From Chryseobacterium sp. MEBOG06 (GTDB lineage Bacteria; Bacteroidota; Bacteroidia; Flavobacteriales; Weeksellaceae): 64,000 bases of DNA. Below are positions 1 through 7,615 of the stretch, in pieces. The stretch is from assembly GCF_021869765.1 (NCBI RefSeq), contig NZ_CP084580.1, forward strand, positions 248,001-312,000, given 5' to 3'. Made by a program: the position numbers and the translations under genes. The notes under the pieces were generated by a model that was not told the DNA's origin, searched no databases, and worked only from the letters and a program-made list of their open reading frames with translations. Each line of letters starts with the position of its first letter. Within the stretch, counting starts at the first letter, position 1.

Positions 1-23
1 AATTTTTATCATTATTATTAATC

Positions 24-51
24 TACAAAAGCCGCCAGAGCGGCTTTTGTA
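24..51. terminator. Bidirectional hairpin terminator
   Basis: A perfect 12-bp stem (24-35 pairing with 40-51) closes a 4-nt loop, and the stem base is rich in A and T, so it can act on both strands. It lies just beyond the stop of the minus-strand T9SS gene and probably ends that transcript. Confidence 0.75.
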
Positions 52-59
52 GAGATGAA

Positions 60-2156
60 TTACTCTCTGTTTTTTACAACAATCCATCCTGAAAATTTGA
101 ACGGAGTGTTCTTTTTATTGTTTTCATTCCATGATACAGAGTACCAGTAAGTACCAGTAGGTATTTTCTTGCCGGCAATGGTTCCGTCCCATTTATAGCC
201 ATTGGTTTTGTCACCCTGGTGAATTTTTGTTCCATATCGGTCAAAAATACTCAATACAAGGTTTTGTTTGCCGGCTAATGCAGAATAATCTACAACATCA
301 TTCACACCATCTCCGTTTGGAGTGATAAGGTTTACCAAATTAGGAACTACCACTGTAACTTCAATCGGGTCGCAGTCATAAGCATCTTTTACATAGACTG
401 TATAAGTCCCTCTTGCAATATTAGTAAATGTGTTTGAGTTTTGCCATATTATATTATCCATAGAATACTGGTAATCTGGTGTTCCTCCTATTACGTTTAC
501 GGTAAGTGTCGTGTTAGAAACGTCAATTCCATTTACAACCGGCTGCTCAGAAGGATATATAGTTACTGCCTGAGTGGCAACGCAGTCTCCTGTTTTCAGT
601 TTTACCCAATATGTTCCTACTCCTACATTAGTAATGGATTGTGTAGTTGCTCCGGTGCTCCATTCATAGCTTTTGAAGCCGGGTCCTGCATCTAAAGTAG
701 TAGTATCTTCTACACAGATAATTTTATCTTTCAGTACACTTGATGTTACAGGAGCAATTACTGTTAGGCTGATTTTTGCTACGGTATAACATCCACGGCT
801 GTCAGATACTCTTACATACACAAACCCGGTAGGAGCAATATAAGCATTGAAATTTAAAATTTCGTTCGTAGCATCTATAGCATCAGTTAGTGATGGGAAA
901 TACCTCTTTGTAGTTGTAGCTGTTGGACTGGTAACGGCCGCATTTCCAAGATTAAATAAAGCGGTAGAAGGGTTTGATTCTATAAAACATGATCTTATAG
1001 CGGCATCAGCTGCAGTAACCAGCGGATAGAATTTAAGAGTGATTTCTGCAGTGGCAGTACATCCAAACTCGTTGGTAGCTTTTACAAAGGCTGAACCTTC
1101 CGCAGAAACGTACATATAAGGATTGGTAATCTCGTTCGTTCCATGGGTAAGATCATACATAGAAGGATAATACTGTAATATATGATTGGGAAGTGCTCCT
1201 ACAGTGGCTGTTGACAAATCGTACAGTCCGGTTCCGGAATTATTATTACTACATGAAGTAAGCGTAGCCGGAGTCAGGGTGAATGATTTATCTAAGAATT
1301 TGATCTGTCCATATTCTCTACATTGATTCAGGAAGCTGGTAGGGCTGCTCGGGTCAACATAGCTGATTGCATAAGTATAAGTAGTTGCTACATTAATATT
1401 CGTAGGTGCAGTGATGGGGTTAACATCGTCAATAGCATCAGTTGGAGATGCGTAATATTTTACTACGAAGTTAGGATTAGCATTCAGGATTTGAGCCGAA
1501 AAAGTAGAGAAATCATAATTTACAATTTTTCCGCAAACCGGGATTTCTCCATTCAGGGTAGGTCCTGGTTGTACAAAAGGATTGGGTTGGTAAGTATGAG
1601 TTGAATTATTATCAAAAGGAGTAAGTAATTTTGCTGTTCCTCCAAAGGTTAGGGTGAATGGGGCAATTTGAGTAGAATAGTTATTTAAAAGTAAATGATA
1701 TACCTGTCCTGGAAGTACATCAATATATTTTACAAAACCGTCGCCCACAGACCCTTGACTTGTAATGGTCGCGGTCATATTAAGACCCGTAGGGTTTACA
1801 ATTGTTGAATTCACACCTGCATAAGAACATCTCAATGGAGTGGCGGCTAAATTTGCGCAATTATGATTGGGTCCATATAAGGCAAAATCATAATCAATTC
1901 CTACAGCAGTAGGGCCTGTAGGGGTAACTACAAATGTTAAAGTTCCTGCAGTTTCTATACTAAACGTAAGCCATATAGAATTACTCTCTCCATTTGGCGC
2001 TAAACAGCCCACCTGGCCTTCTTTGACATCTCCCCAGCCGTTAGGCGTAAGAGAAATAGCTGCATCACTGCATATTGGAATGGCTGTGGCACAGTCTTGT
2101 TGTGCAAAAGCCATTTGTGCTATGAAGAATAGAAAAACGAGTATATATTTTTTCAT
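60..2156 (-). CDS. T9SS type B sorting domain secreted protein (gliding motility-associated C-terminal domain)
   Basis: A 698-residue exported protein. Residues 1-18 form a signal peptide ending in AFAQ. The middle holds about three Ig-like units of roughly 85 residues, each with a Cys-rich start and a recurring YYxSxxDA or YFPSLTDA stretch, followed by PKD/SprB-like segments. The last ~90 residues start at LITPNGDGVND and contain FDRYGTKI and WDGTIAGKKIPTGTYWY, the hallmarks of the CHU_C/type B sorting domain that directs secretion by the type IX system and surface retention. The gene lies 28 nt after the small exported protein upstream and is likely cotranscribed with it. The ligand is unknown; adhesion is a guess from the family. 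Confidence 0.9.
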   Translation of the reverse strand: MKKYILVFLFFIAQMAFAQQDCATAIPICSDAAISLTPNGWGDVKEGQVGCLAPNGESNSIWLTFSIETAGTLTFVVTPTGPTAVGIDYDFALYGPNHNCANLAATPLRCSYAGVNSTIVNPTGLNMTATITSQGSVGDGFVKYIDVLPGQVYHLLLNNYSTQIAPFTLTFGGTAKLLTPFDNNSTHTYQPNPFVQPGPTLNGEIPVCGKIVNYDFSTFSAQILNANPNFVVKYYASPTDAIDDVNPITAPTNINVATTYTYAISYVDPSSPTSFLNQCREYGQIKFLDKSFTLTPATLTSCSNNNSGTGLYDLSTATVGALPNHILQYYPSMYDLTHGTNEITNPYMYVSAEGSAFVKATNEFGCTATAEITLKFYPLVTAADAAIRSCFIESNPSTALFNLGNAAVTSPTATTTKRYFPSLTDAIDATNEILNFNAYIAPTGFVYVRVSDSRGCYTVAKISLTVIAPVTSSVLKDKIICVEDTTTLDAGPGFKSYEWSTGATTQSITNVGVGTYWVKLKTGDCVATQAVTIYPSEQPVVNGIDVSNTTLTVNVIGGTPDYQYSMDNIIWQNSNTFTNIARGTYTVYVKDAYDCDPIEVTVVVPNLVNLITPNGDGVNDVVDYSALAGKQNLVLSIFDRYGTKIHQGDKTNGYKWDGTIAGKKIPTGTYWYSVSWNENNKKNTPFKFSGWIVVKNRE

Positions 2157-2184
2157 TTTGATTTAAATTTTAAAAATCTTCAGA

Positions 2185-2796
2185 TTATTTAGTGGATGGC
2201 AGTAATTGCTTACCCCATGCCGGGGAGGTGCTTCCCGAAGAGTTTTGGTTATTCAGCTCGTCTGAAGCTTTTTGAAATAAAAGATCAGCGTTTGCTTTAT
2301 CTCCAGATTTTTCTTTCATTTTTGCTTTTAGAATAGCTAATCTGGGATTGCTTGGAGAGCTAGCTTCAGCTTTTTCAATGCTTTGCGATAGGGCATTCAT
2401 GTCCTGTTGAAGGTTAGAAGTATCATTTAGCTGTATCTTCTGGAAATAAAGCAACCCTATTAAAGTGTTGATTTCAGCGTTGTCTCTTTGTGATGTCCAT
2501 ATTCCCGTTGCTATTTTTCTGGCCATAGCATTATTTTCAACCAGGTTTTGTCCGCTTGAATTTTTAAGCTGTAACTCATTTTTAAGGTATAAACTAACAG
2601 CGGCATAGTAATTCGCTGTCCATTTTTCAGAAGTTTTTGCCCCAGAAAATTTATTGAAAAGGCCGTCGTAGTCGTTTGCTGTTTTGGAGGTGTTGAGCTG
2701 TGAAACAGCCTGTGCTAAAGCTTTGTCAGTAAAAGCTTGAGCCTTTGCCCAACAGCTTATCATGAAAAAGCCCAAAATTAATAAAAGTTTATTCAT
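2185..2796 (-). CDS. Small exported TPR-like protein of unknown function
   Basis: About 203 residues starting at MNKLLLILGFF; a TTA codon and non-conserved residues argue against the longer upstream start at 2817. The N-terminus is a signal peptide ending near CWAKAQA. The rest is predicted mostly helical, with Ala-rich pairs such as ANYYAAVSLYLKNELQL and NPRLAILKAKMKEKSGDKANADLLFQKA that resemble TPR units. It precedes the T9SS type B gene by 28 nt on the same strand, so the two probably form an operon. A TATATTTG element lies 19 nt upstream of the start. No specific function is recognised. Confidence 0.75.
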   Translation of the reverse strand: MNKLLLILGFFMISCWAKAQAFTDKALAQAVSQLNTSKTANDYDGLFNKFSGAKTSEKWTANYYAAVSLYLKNELQLKNSSGQNLVENNAMARKIATGIWTSQRDNAEINTLIGLLYFQKIQLNDTSNLQQDMNALSQSIEKAEASSPSNPRLAILKAKMKEKSGDKANADLLFQKASDELNNQNSSGSTSPAWGKQLLPSTK

Positions 2797-2814
2797 AAGG
2801 GATAATTTATAAAG

Positions 2815-2822
2815 CAAATATA
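2815..2822 (-). promoter_or_regulatory. Candidate Bacteroidota -7 element
   Basis: On the minus strand this reads TATATTTG, matching the TAnnTTTG -7 consensus. It would start transcription roughly 12 nt before the ATG at 2796. No matching -33 TTG is seen at the usual spacing. Confidence 0.5.
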
Positions 2823-3002
2823 AAAAATTATTAATGTTAATTTAAAGATTGTGAGATATATTTAAAGAAAATAAGGTATTAGTGTATATTATTGTTTTTT
2901 ACTTTAACTGTAATTATATCAAGATCGTAAAGAAATTAATGTTTCATATGGGTATTTCAGATAAAAAACGATGAATAATTTCTGATAAATAGCTGTAAAA
3001 GC

Positions 3003-3037
3003 AAAATCAGGATAGAAAATATTTCTATCCTGATTTT
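3003..3037. terminator. Long perfect hairpin terminator
   Basis: A perfect 16-bp stem (3003-3018 with 3022-3037) with a 3-nt loop, flanked by A-tracts and T-tracts. It lies downstream of the minus-strand MFS gene and probably ends that transcript. Confidence 0.8.
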
Positions 3038-3097
3038 AAGTATTTTGAATTGACTTTAAATCAGTGTTCTGTTTTAAGTGTGCTGATACAGAGTTTG

Positions 3098-4333
3098 TTA
3101 ATATTGCATTTTTCTTAATTTTGGGTTGGTGCTTCCCACAGCTACTGCCACCAGTACAGTCATGCATCCTCCGAATATCACAGAGCGCACAACTCCTAAG
3201 GCTTTAGCCATAACTCCACTTTCAAACTGCCCCATTTCATTGCTGGACATAATGAAAATTGAATTCACACTCAGTACACGGCCTCTTATATGGTCAGGAG
3301 TTTTTAACTGTACAATTGTACCTCTGATTACAACAGAAATTCCATCCAGCATTCCGCTCATCACAAGGAACATAAAGGACAGCCAATACAATTTGGATAA
3401 GCCGAATCCGATAATACAGAGTCCAAATCCTGTTACAACCACAAGAAGAATTTTACCCTGATTTTTTCTCAGTGGGAAGATAGACAATATGGTAATAATA
3501 CACATAGAACCTATGTCCGAAGCGGCGTTAAGTAAACCGAAACCTTCAGCTCCAGAATTTAGAATGTCCGTTGCAAATACCGGGATCATCGCTACGGCAC
3601 CTCCAAAAAGTACCGCAAACATATCAAGACATAGCGCTCCTAAAATTTCTTTTGTTTTAAAAATGTAAGAAATTCCTTCACGCATACTTTCTACAACATT
3701 TACAGTATCCTTCTTATATTCAGAATGTTGTTTGTTCAACTGCCAGAAAAACAGGGAAGCTACAAATATTAAAGATAAAATGACAACAAGGGTCCATTTT
3801 ACACTGAAAAACCCGATAAGAAGACCGCCTATGGCATGTCCGCAAACAGAAGAGATCAGGAAAGTAGCCTGATTAAGAGTTACAGCATTAGGCAGATTTT
3901 CTTTCTTTACAATTTTGGGAATCATGGAAGGTACAATTGGACCAATGAATGCCCTTGCAATTCCTGTGAAAAATATCACCCCATAAATAAAATAAGTTAT
4001 CTGGTGTCCTGTAAAATGCATTTCTACATTTAGAAAGGCTGGGATCAGTAAAAGGCCGATCAGGAAAATATAAGTGTAATTACAAATAAGGAGCAGTCTC
4101 TTTTTTTCATTCATGTCAATTACATGTCCGGCATACAAAGCACAGCTTACGGCGGGGATTACTTCCGAAAGACCGATAAGACCAATGGAAAAAGGATCTT
4201 TTGTTAGTTGGTATACCCACCATCCTAATAAAGTGGCCAGCATTCTGAAAGCTAAAACTATAAAAAATCTCCCGGTAAGAAGATTTCTAAACTCAACATT
4301 TTGTAATGTTTGTAACGGGGTAAAGGAAATCAT
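3098..4333 (-). CDS. MFS transporter (EntS-like, MFS_3 type)
   Basis: A 411-residue polytopic membrane protein with about 12 hydrophobic segments, the usual size of the family. The N-terminal region FRNLLTGRFFIVLAFRMLAT and a loop-2 motif GHVIDMNEKKRLLL resemble the MFS_3/enterobactin-exporter group, which exports drugs or siderophores across the inner membrane. The start is taken at the ATG giving MISFTPLQ; a TTG two codons upstream is also open. It is flanked by unrelated genes and a strong terminator, so it is probably monocistronic. Substrate is not predictable from sequence. Confidence 0.85.
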   Translation of the reverse strand: MISFTPLQTLQNVEFRNLLTGRFFIVLAFRMLATLLGWWVYQLTKDPFSIGLIGLSEVIPAVSCALYAGHVIDMNEKKRLLLICNYTYIFLIGLLLIPAFLNVEMHFTGHQITYFIYGVIFFTGIARAFIGPIVPSMIPKIVKKENLPNAVTLNQATFLISSVCGHAIGGLLIGFFSVKWTLVVILSLIFVASLFFWQLNKQHSEYKKDTVNVVESMREGISYIFKTKEILGALCLDMFAVLFGGAVAMIPVFATDILNSGAEGFGLLNAASDIGSMCIITILSIFPLRKNQGKILLVVVTGFGLCIIGFGLSKLYWLSFMFLVMSGMLDGISVVIRGTIVQLKTPDHIRGRVLSVNSIFIMSSNEMGQFESGVMAKALGVVRSVIFGGCMTVLVAVAVGSTNPKLRKMQY

Positions 4334-4425
4334 GAACAAAAATAGCCCTAAAAATTTATTTAAGGCTATTCATATGTTGATTTTTAAAAGATATATTAAA
4401 TATATCCTGAAAGATAAAATCTATT

Positions 4426-4788
4426 TTAGTCTGCTCTTGAAGAGCTGATTACCAATGCTGCTACACCTGCTGCTCCAATAATGGTAGCGCCTGCCGCAAT
4501 TCTTGCTTTTCTTCTGTCCTTTACAGCGGCTACATTGGATTTAGGAATCACCACTTCTGTGCTGTCTTTTTTACCTGCTGTACCTACGAGATTATCCCCA
4601 ACGATGTTTCTGAACAGTATTTTCTGTTTCGGAGAGCCGTCTCTCATCGTTACTTTATAAATTTTTCCGGCTTCCAAATTAGAATAGTTATTTTTTGAAA
4701 CATCATCGCTGTATTTTGTAGTAGCACAAGATGTAATGACAAATAAAGATGTTAATAAAGACGATTTCAACAGTACAGATGCTTTCAT
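4426..4788 (-). CDS. Small lipoprotein of unknown function
   Basis: 120 residues. The N-terminus MKASVLLKSSLLTSLFVITSC ends in a lipobox with Cys21, so it is probably a membrane-anchored lipoprotein. The mature part carries a beta-rich segment (GKIYKVTMRDGSPKQKILF) with VVIPKSNVAAVKDRRKAR, then a C-terminal Gly/Ala-rich hydrophobic segment (AAGATIIGAAGVAALVI) that may be a membrane helix. A TAAATTTG element just upstream supports an independent promoter with a short leader. The family is unrecognised. Confidence 0.75.
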   Translation of the reverse strand: MKASVLLKSSLLTSLFVITSCATTKYSDDVSKNNYSNLEAGKIYKVTMRDGSPKQKILFRNIVGDNLVGTAGKKDSTEVVIPKSNVAAVKDRRKARIAAGATIIGAAGVAALVISSSRAD

Positions 4789-4806
4789 TATTTTCTTTTA
4801 GTTTTT

Positions 4807-4814
4807 CAAATTTA
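4807..4814 (-). promoter_or_regulatory. Candidate -7 element for the lipoprotein gene
   Basis: It reads TAAATTTG on the minus strand, ending 19 nt before the ATG at 4788. It fits the TAnnTTTG consensus; the -33 part is not obvious. Confidence 0.5.
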
Positions 4815-4857
4815 TAATTTTTTTCGAATATACGTTTTTGGAATTGAAAAAATATGT

Positions 4858-6357
4858 TTAAAGTTTGTAAATTTCTAAGAGATTAGCAATATTTCTGTCA
4901 TTGGCTAATCTGGGGGTCTTATTTTGACCGCCTAATTTCCCCTGAGATTTCGCATACTCATGGAAAGCATTTTTTTTCAGCTTTGTAACGTGAAGTTTTT
5001 GTAAAATGTTCCCGGAAATCAGATCATTATAATAGGTATTTCTGGCCCTCAGCTGCTCATCCAGTTCTCTTCTGAATAATTCTAAATTTTCAGGTTCCTT
5101 TTCAAATTCAATCAGCCATTCGTGGTAGGGAAGTCCTTCCTCAGGATTTACCTGCGGAGCAAGATGAAACTCTGTAATCTGGGCAGGATATTTTTCTAAA
5201 GTTGCTTTCATAGCTTCTTCCACTTCAAAAGCAATCACATGTTCCCCAAATGCCGAAGTGAAATGTTTAGTTCTTCCACTCACTAAAACCTTATATGGAT
5301 TTTTGCTGATGAAACGTACAACGTCCCCTATGGAATATGCCCATAATCCTGAATTGGTAGTAAGAATAAGAGCATAATCTTTATTAAGTTCAATCTCTTT
5401 TAAAGTTAATCTCCTCGCATTGGGTTTACCATACTCTTCCAACGGAATAAATTCATAGAAAATTCCATGGTTTGTTAACAGTAAAAGCCCTTCCTTGGTA
5501 TAATCATCCTGGAATGCAAAAAAGCCCTCAGAAGCAGGAAAAGTCTGTATAATATCTACTTTGCCTCCCAAAAGGTCTTCCATTTTGTCCCGATAAGGCT
5601 CATAGTTGACCCCTCCGGTGACAAGAAGCTGAAGATTTGGAAATAACTCTGTGATCTTTTTTCCATGTTTTTCCGTTAGCTTCTCAAAATACATGATAAG
5701 CCAAGGTGGGATTCCTGAGATCAGCGTCATATTCTCATGCTCTGTTTCTTCAATGATTTTGTCTACTTTGGCCTCCCAGTCTTCCATAATATTGGTTTCC
5801 CAGCTGGGCAGACGGTTTTTTTGAAGATAATTGGGAATATGATGCGCTACAATGCCGGATAATCTTCCCGTTTTAATTCCGAAAATTTCCTCCAGTGTTG
5901 GGCTTCCCTGTAGGAAAATCATTTTTCCGTTGACAAAATCAGCATTGTTTTTCTTGTTGATATAATGAAACAGGGCACTTTGGGCACCGGCAATTTGAAA
6001 AGGCATTCCCTCTTTAGAAATAGGAATGTATTTAGAGCCTGAAGTCGTTCCTGAAGTTTTTGCAAAATATTCAGGAGTATCGGTCCATAGAATATTGGCC
6101 TGTCCTTTTTTTATTCTTTCAATATAAGGTTTAAGGTCTTCATAATCTGCCACAGGGACTCTATCCTGAAATTCCTTTACAGAATGGATGTTTTCAAAGT
6201 CGTGTTCCCGTCCAAAAAGTGTTTTTTGAGCAGTATTGACAAGAGTTAGTAATAAATCCTCCTGATTTTTCTCCGAACTTTTTTTGAATTCCTCCGCTTT
6301 TTGAACATGTTTTTTTGCCCAGATAAGCGCTGCATTTTTCTTGAAGAAGTTTAACAT
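4858..6357 (-). CDS. GH3 auxin-responsive promoter family protein (acyl-adenylate enzyme)
   Basis: 499 residues, close to the family's usual 500-510. The AMP-binding P-loop-like motif KTSGTTSGSKYIPIS lies near residue 100; LVTGGVNYEPYRDKMED, FPASEGFFAFQ and YSIGDVVRFISKNPYKVLVSGR follow in the order typical of the plant GH3 fold. Plant members conjugate amino acids to acyl hormones through an adenylate; bacterial substrates are largely unknown. The gene stands alone, with no biosynthetic neighbour that hints at a substrate. A -7 element lies so close to the ATG that the transcript may have almost no leader. Confidence 0.88.
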   Translation of the reverse strand: MLNFFKKNAALIWAKKHVQKAEEFKKSSEKNQEDLLLTLVNTAQKTLFGREHDFENIHSVKEFQDRVPVADYEDLKPYIERIKKGQANILWTDTPEYFAKTSGTTSGSKYIPISKEGMPFQIAGAQSALFHYINKKNNADFVNGKMIFLQGSPTLEEIFGIKTGRLSGIVAHHIPNYLQKNRLPSWETNIMEDWEAKVDKIIEETEHENMTLISGIPPWLIMYFEKLTEKHGKKITELFPNLQLLVTGGVNYEPYRDKMEDLLGGKVDIIQTFPASEGFFAFQDDYTKEGLLLLTNHGIFYEFIPLEEYGKPNARRLTLKEIELNKDYALILTTNSGLWAYSIGDVVRFISKNPYKVLVSGRTKHFTSAFGEHVIAFEVEEAMKATLEKYPAQITEFHLAPQVNPEEGLPYHEWLIEFEKEPENLELFRRELDEQLRARNTYYNDLISGNILQKLHVTKLKKNAFHEYAKSQGKLGGQNKTPRLANDRNIANLLEIYKL

Positions 6358-6361
6358 GGTC

Positions 6362-6369
6362 CAAATTTA
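6362..6369 (-). promoter_or_regulatory. -7 element abutting the GH3 start codon
   Basis: It reads TAAATTTG on the minus strand and ends only 5 nt before the A of the ATG at 6357. If used, transcription would begin at or within about 2 nt of the start codon. Confidence 0.5.
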
Positions 6370-6413
6370 TAAATAAGTAAAGAATCTGGAGCCATTTTTA
6401 TCAAGCTTCACAT

Positions 6414-6442
6414 AAAAAAACCGATGAAACGGATTCCATCGG
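6414..6442 (-). terminator. Terminator of the KDGTPDKRYK gene
   Basis: Stem 6421-6426 (CCGATG) pairs with 6437-6442 (CATCGG). Read on the minus strand, the hairpin is followed by a run of seven T. It ends the minus-strand gene 6492-6788. Confidence 0.75.
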
Positions 6443-6491
6443 CTTATCGAAATTTGATTATGAAAATAACAACTATATGTTAATGTTATGC

Positions 6492-6788
6492 TTACTTGTT
6501 CTCTTTGTATCTTTTGTCCGGAGTGCCGTCTTTTTTCAAATGCTGACTGTTTTTATATCTTTTATCCGGAGTGCCGTCTTTTTTCATTTTCATAGCCGGC
6601 TGAGCGGGTTTTACTTCTGCTGGTTTAGCCGTTTTAGTGACCATAGGTTTTGCAGCTTTTACTTCCGCAGGTTTTGTAGCTTTAGCTGTTTTTACAGTTT
6701 GGTGAGCTGTGGTAGCGGGAGCAGTCTGCTGAGCAGTTGCAAGTCCTAATCCTAAGACTAATGACATTGCAGATAATAATTTTTTCAT
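6492..6788 (-). CDS. Small exported Lys/Ala-rich protein with KKDGTPDKRYK repeats
   Basis: 98 residues. Residues 1-20 are a signal peptide (MKKLLSAMSLVLGLGLATAQ). The mature part is low complexity, rich in Ala, Lys, Pro and Thr, with repeated TKPAEVKAAKP-like units. It ends in two copies of KKDGTPDKRYK separated by NSQHL. Such short, highly basic exported proteins are common in Chryseobacterium but, as far as I know, have no assigned role. A strong terminator follows. It is probably real: the signal peptide is convincing and the repeat is conserved at protein level within the gene. Confidence 0.75.
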   Translation of the reverse strand: MKKLLSAMSLVLGLGLATAQQTAPATTAHQTVKTAKATKPAEVKAAKPMVTKTAKPAEVKPAQPAMKMKKDGTPDKRYKNSQHLKKDGTPDKRYKENK

Positions 6789-6913
6789 AGGGATTATATT
6801 GTTTGTTTTTGTTGAATAAAGATATGCAAAAAGTGGGCTAAAAATAATACGTTTTTAAACTTAACGAAAGTTTATTACTGCTTAAAAAAAAATTAAAGAA
6901 CCTGGGTACTAGT

Positions 6914-6949
6914 AAAAAAGCCTGCTTCATATGATGAAAACAGGCTTTT
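6914..6949. terminator. Hairpin terminator
   Basis: AAAAGCCTG (6916-6924) pairs with CAGGCTTTT (6941-6949), and an inner TTCAT/ATGAA stem extends it. It lies 20 nt after the stop of the minus-strand lipoprotein at 6969 and is probably its terminator. Confidence 0.7.
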
Positions 6950-6968
6950 GAGATATGAATGAAAATGT

Positions 6969-7364
6969 TTAACGGGTACAGTTGGCAGTCCACGTTTTAC
7001 CGTCTTTTATAAATAAGATTTTTAATACATTATTATCGATTCTGATGTAAGAAGTTCCTGTAGATCCAATCATCACAAGGGTATGATCTCCTTTTTGCTC
7101 GAACTGGACCCCGTTGAGATCCGGTATTCCATTTGAAAAGGCAAAATTATACTTGGTACCGCTGGCTATTTTGGTTACAAATACACTTCCGTTATCAGTG
7201 CTGATGTTGGTAGATCCACTGTCGTTATAAGAAATATTTCCTTTATAGGTGCCTGCAAAGAAATCATTGTTGGTAGGATCGTCATCTCTGCTGCACGAGA
7301 AAAAAAATGATACTGTTACCATCAACAGCATCAAAACTCCTGAAATTTTAATTGCTTTTTTCAT
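6969..7364 (-). CDS. Small lipoprotein of unknown function
   Basis: 131 residues from MKKAIKISGVLMLLM; an ATG-less 15-residue extension upstream was not used. The lipobox VSFFFSC is followed directly by an acidic SRDDDP stretch, typical of surface or periplasmic lipoproteins in Bacteroidota. The mature part looks like a single small beta-rich domain: FAGTYKGNISY at the start and LKILFIKDGKTWTANCTR at the end resemble small beta-barrel lipoproteins. No ligand or pathway is suggested by neighbours. It is a single gene ending in a hairpin terminator. Confidence 0.75.
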   Translation of the reverse strand: MKKAIKISGVLMLLMVTVSFFFSCSRDDDPTNNDFFAGTYKGNISYNDSGSTNISTDNGSVFVTKIASGTKYNFAFSNGIPDLNGVQFEQKGDHTLVMIGSTGTSYIRIDNNVLKILFIKDGKTWTANCTR

Positions 7365-7544
7365 AATACTATTCTTAAATGTTTTTGGTATGCTTGAAAT
7401 GCCAAACACTGTGCCGTGAGAGTTATCATTGATTTTTTTAACAGGTAATTGTAAAAATTTGTAAAAAATTAAGATTTATAGTCATAACTGATTCATTTTA
7501 AATCTAAAACTCTCTGCATTTTTATCCAGAGAAAAAAATATCCG

Positions 7545-7552
7545 TACCTTTG
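7545..7552 (+). promoter_or_regulatory. mfd promoter -7 element
   Basis: TACCTTTG followed by CA, a full match to TAnnTTTG. It predicts a leader of about 60 nt before the ATG at 7616. No TTG sits at the -33 spacing. Confidence 0.6.
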
Positions 7553-7563
7553 CAGGGTGTAAA

Positions 7564-7593
7564 CGGTTTCGGAAAACTCCCGAAATCGCTTTT
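7564..7593 (+). promoter_or_regulatory. Hairpin in the mfd leader
   Basis: CGGTTTCGG (7564-7572) pairs with CCGAAATCG (7580-7588) with one G-T pair, followed by CTTTT. It begins only a few nucleotides after the predicted transcription start. It may be a 5'-stabilising stem or a weak attenuator; function is inference. Confidence 0.4.
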
Positions 7594-7615
7594 GTCGTTT
7601 ATACCATTACTATTT

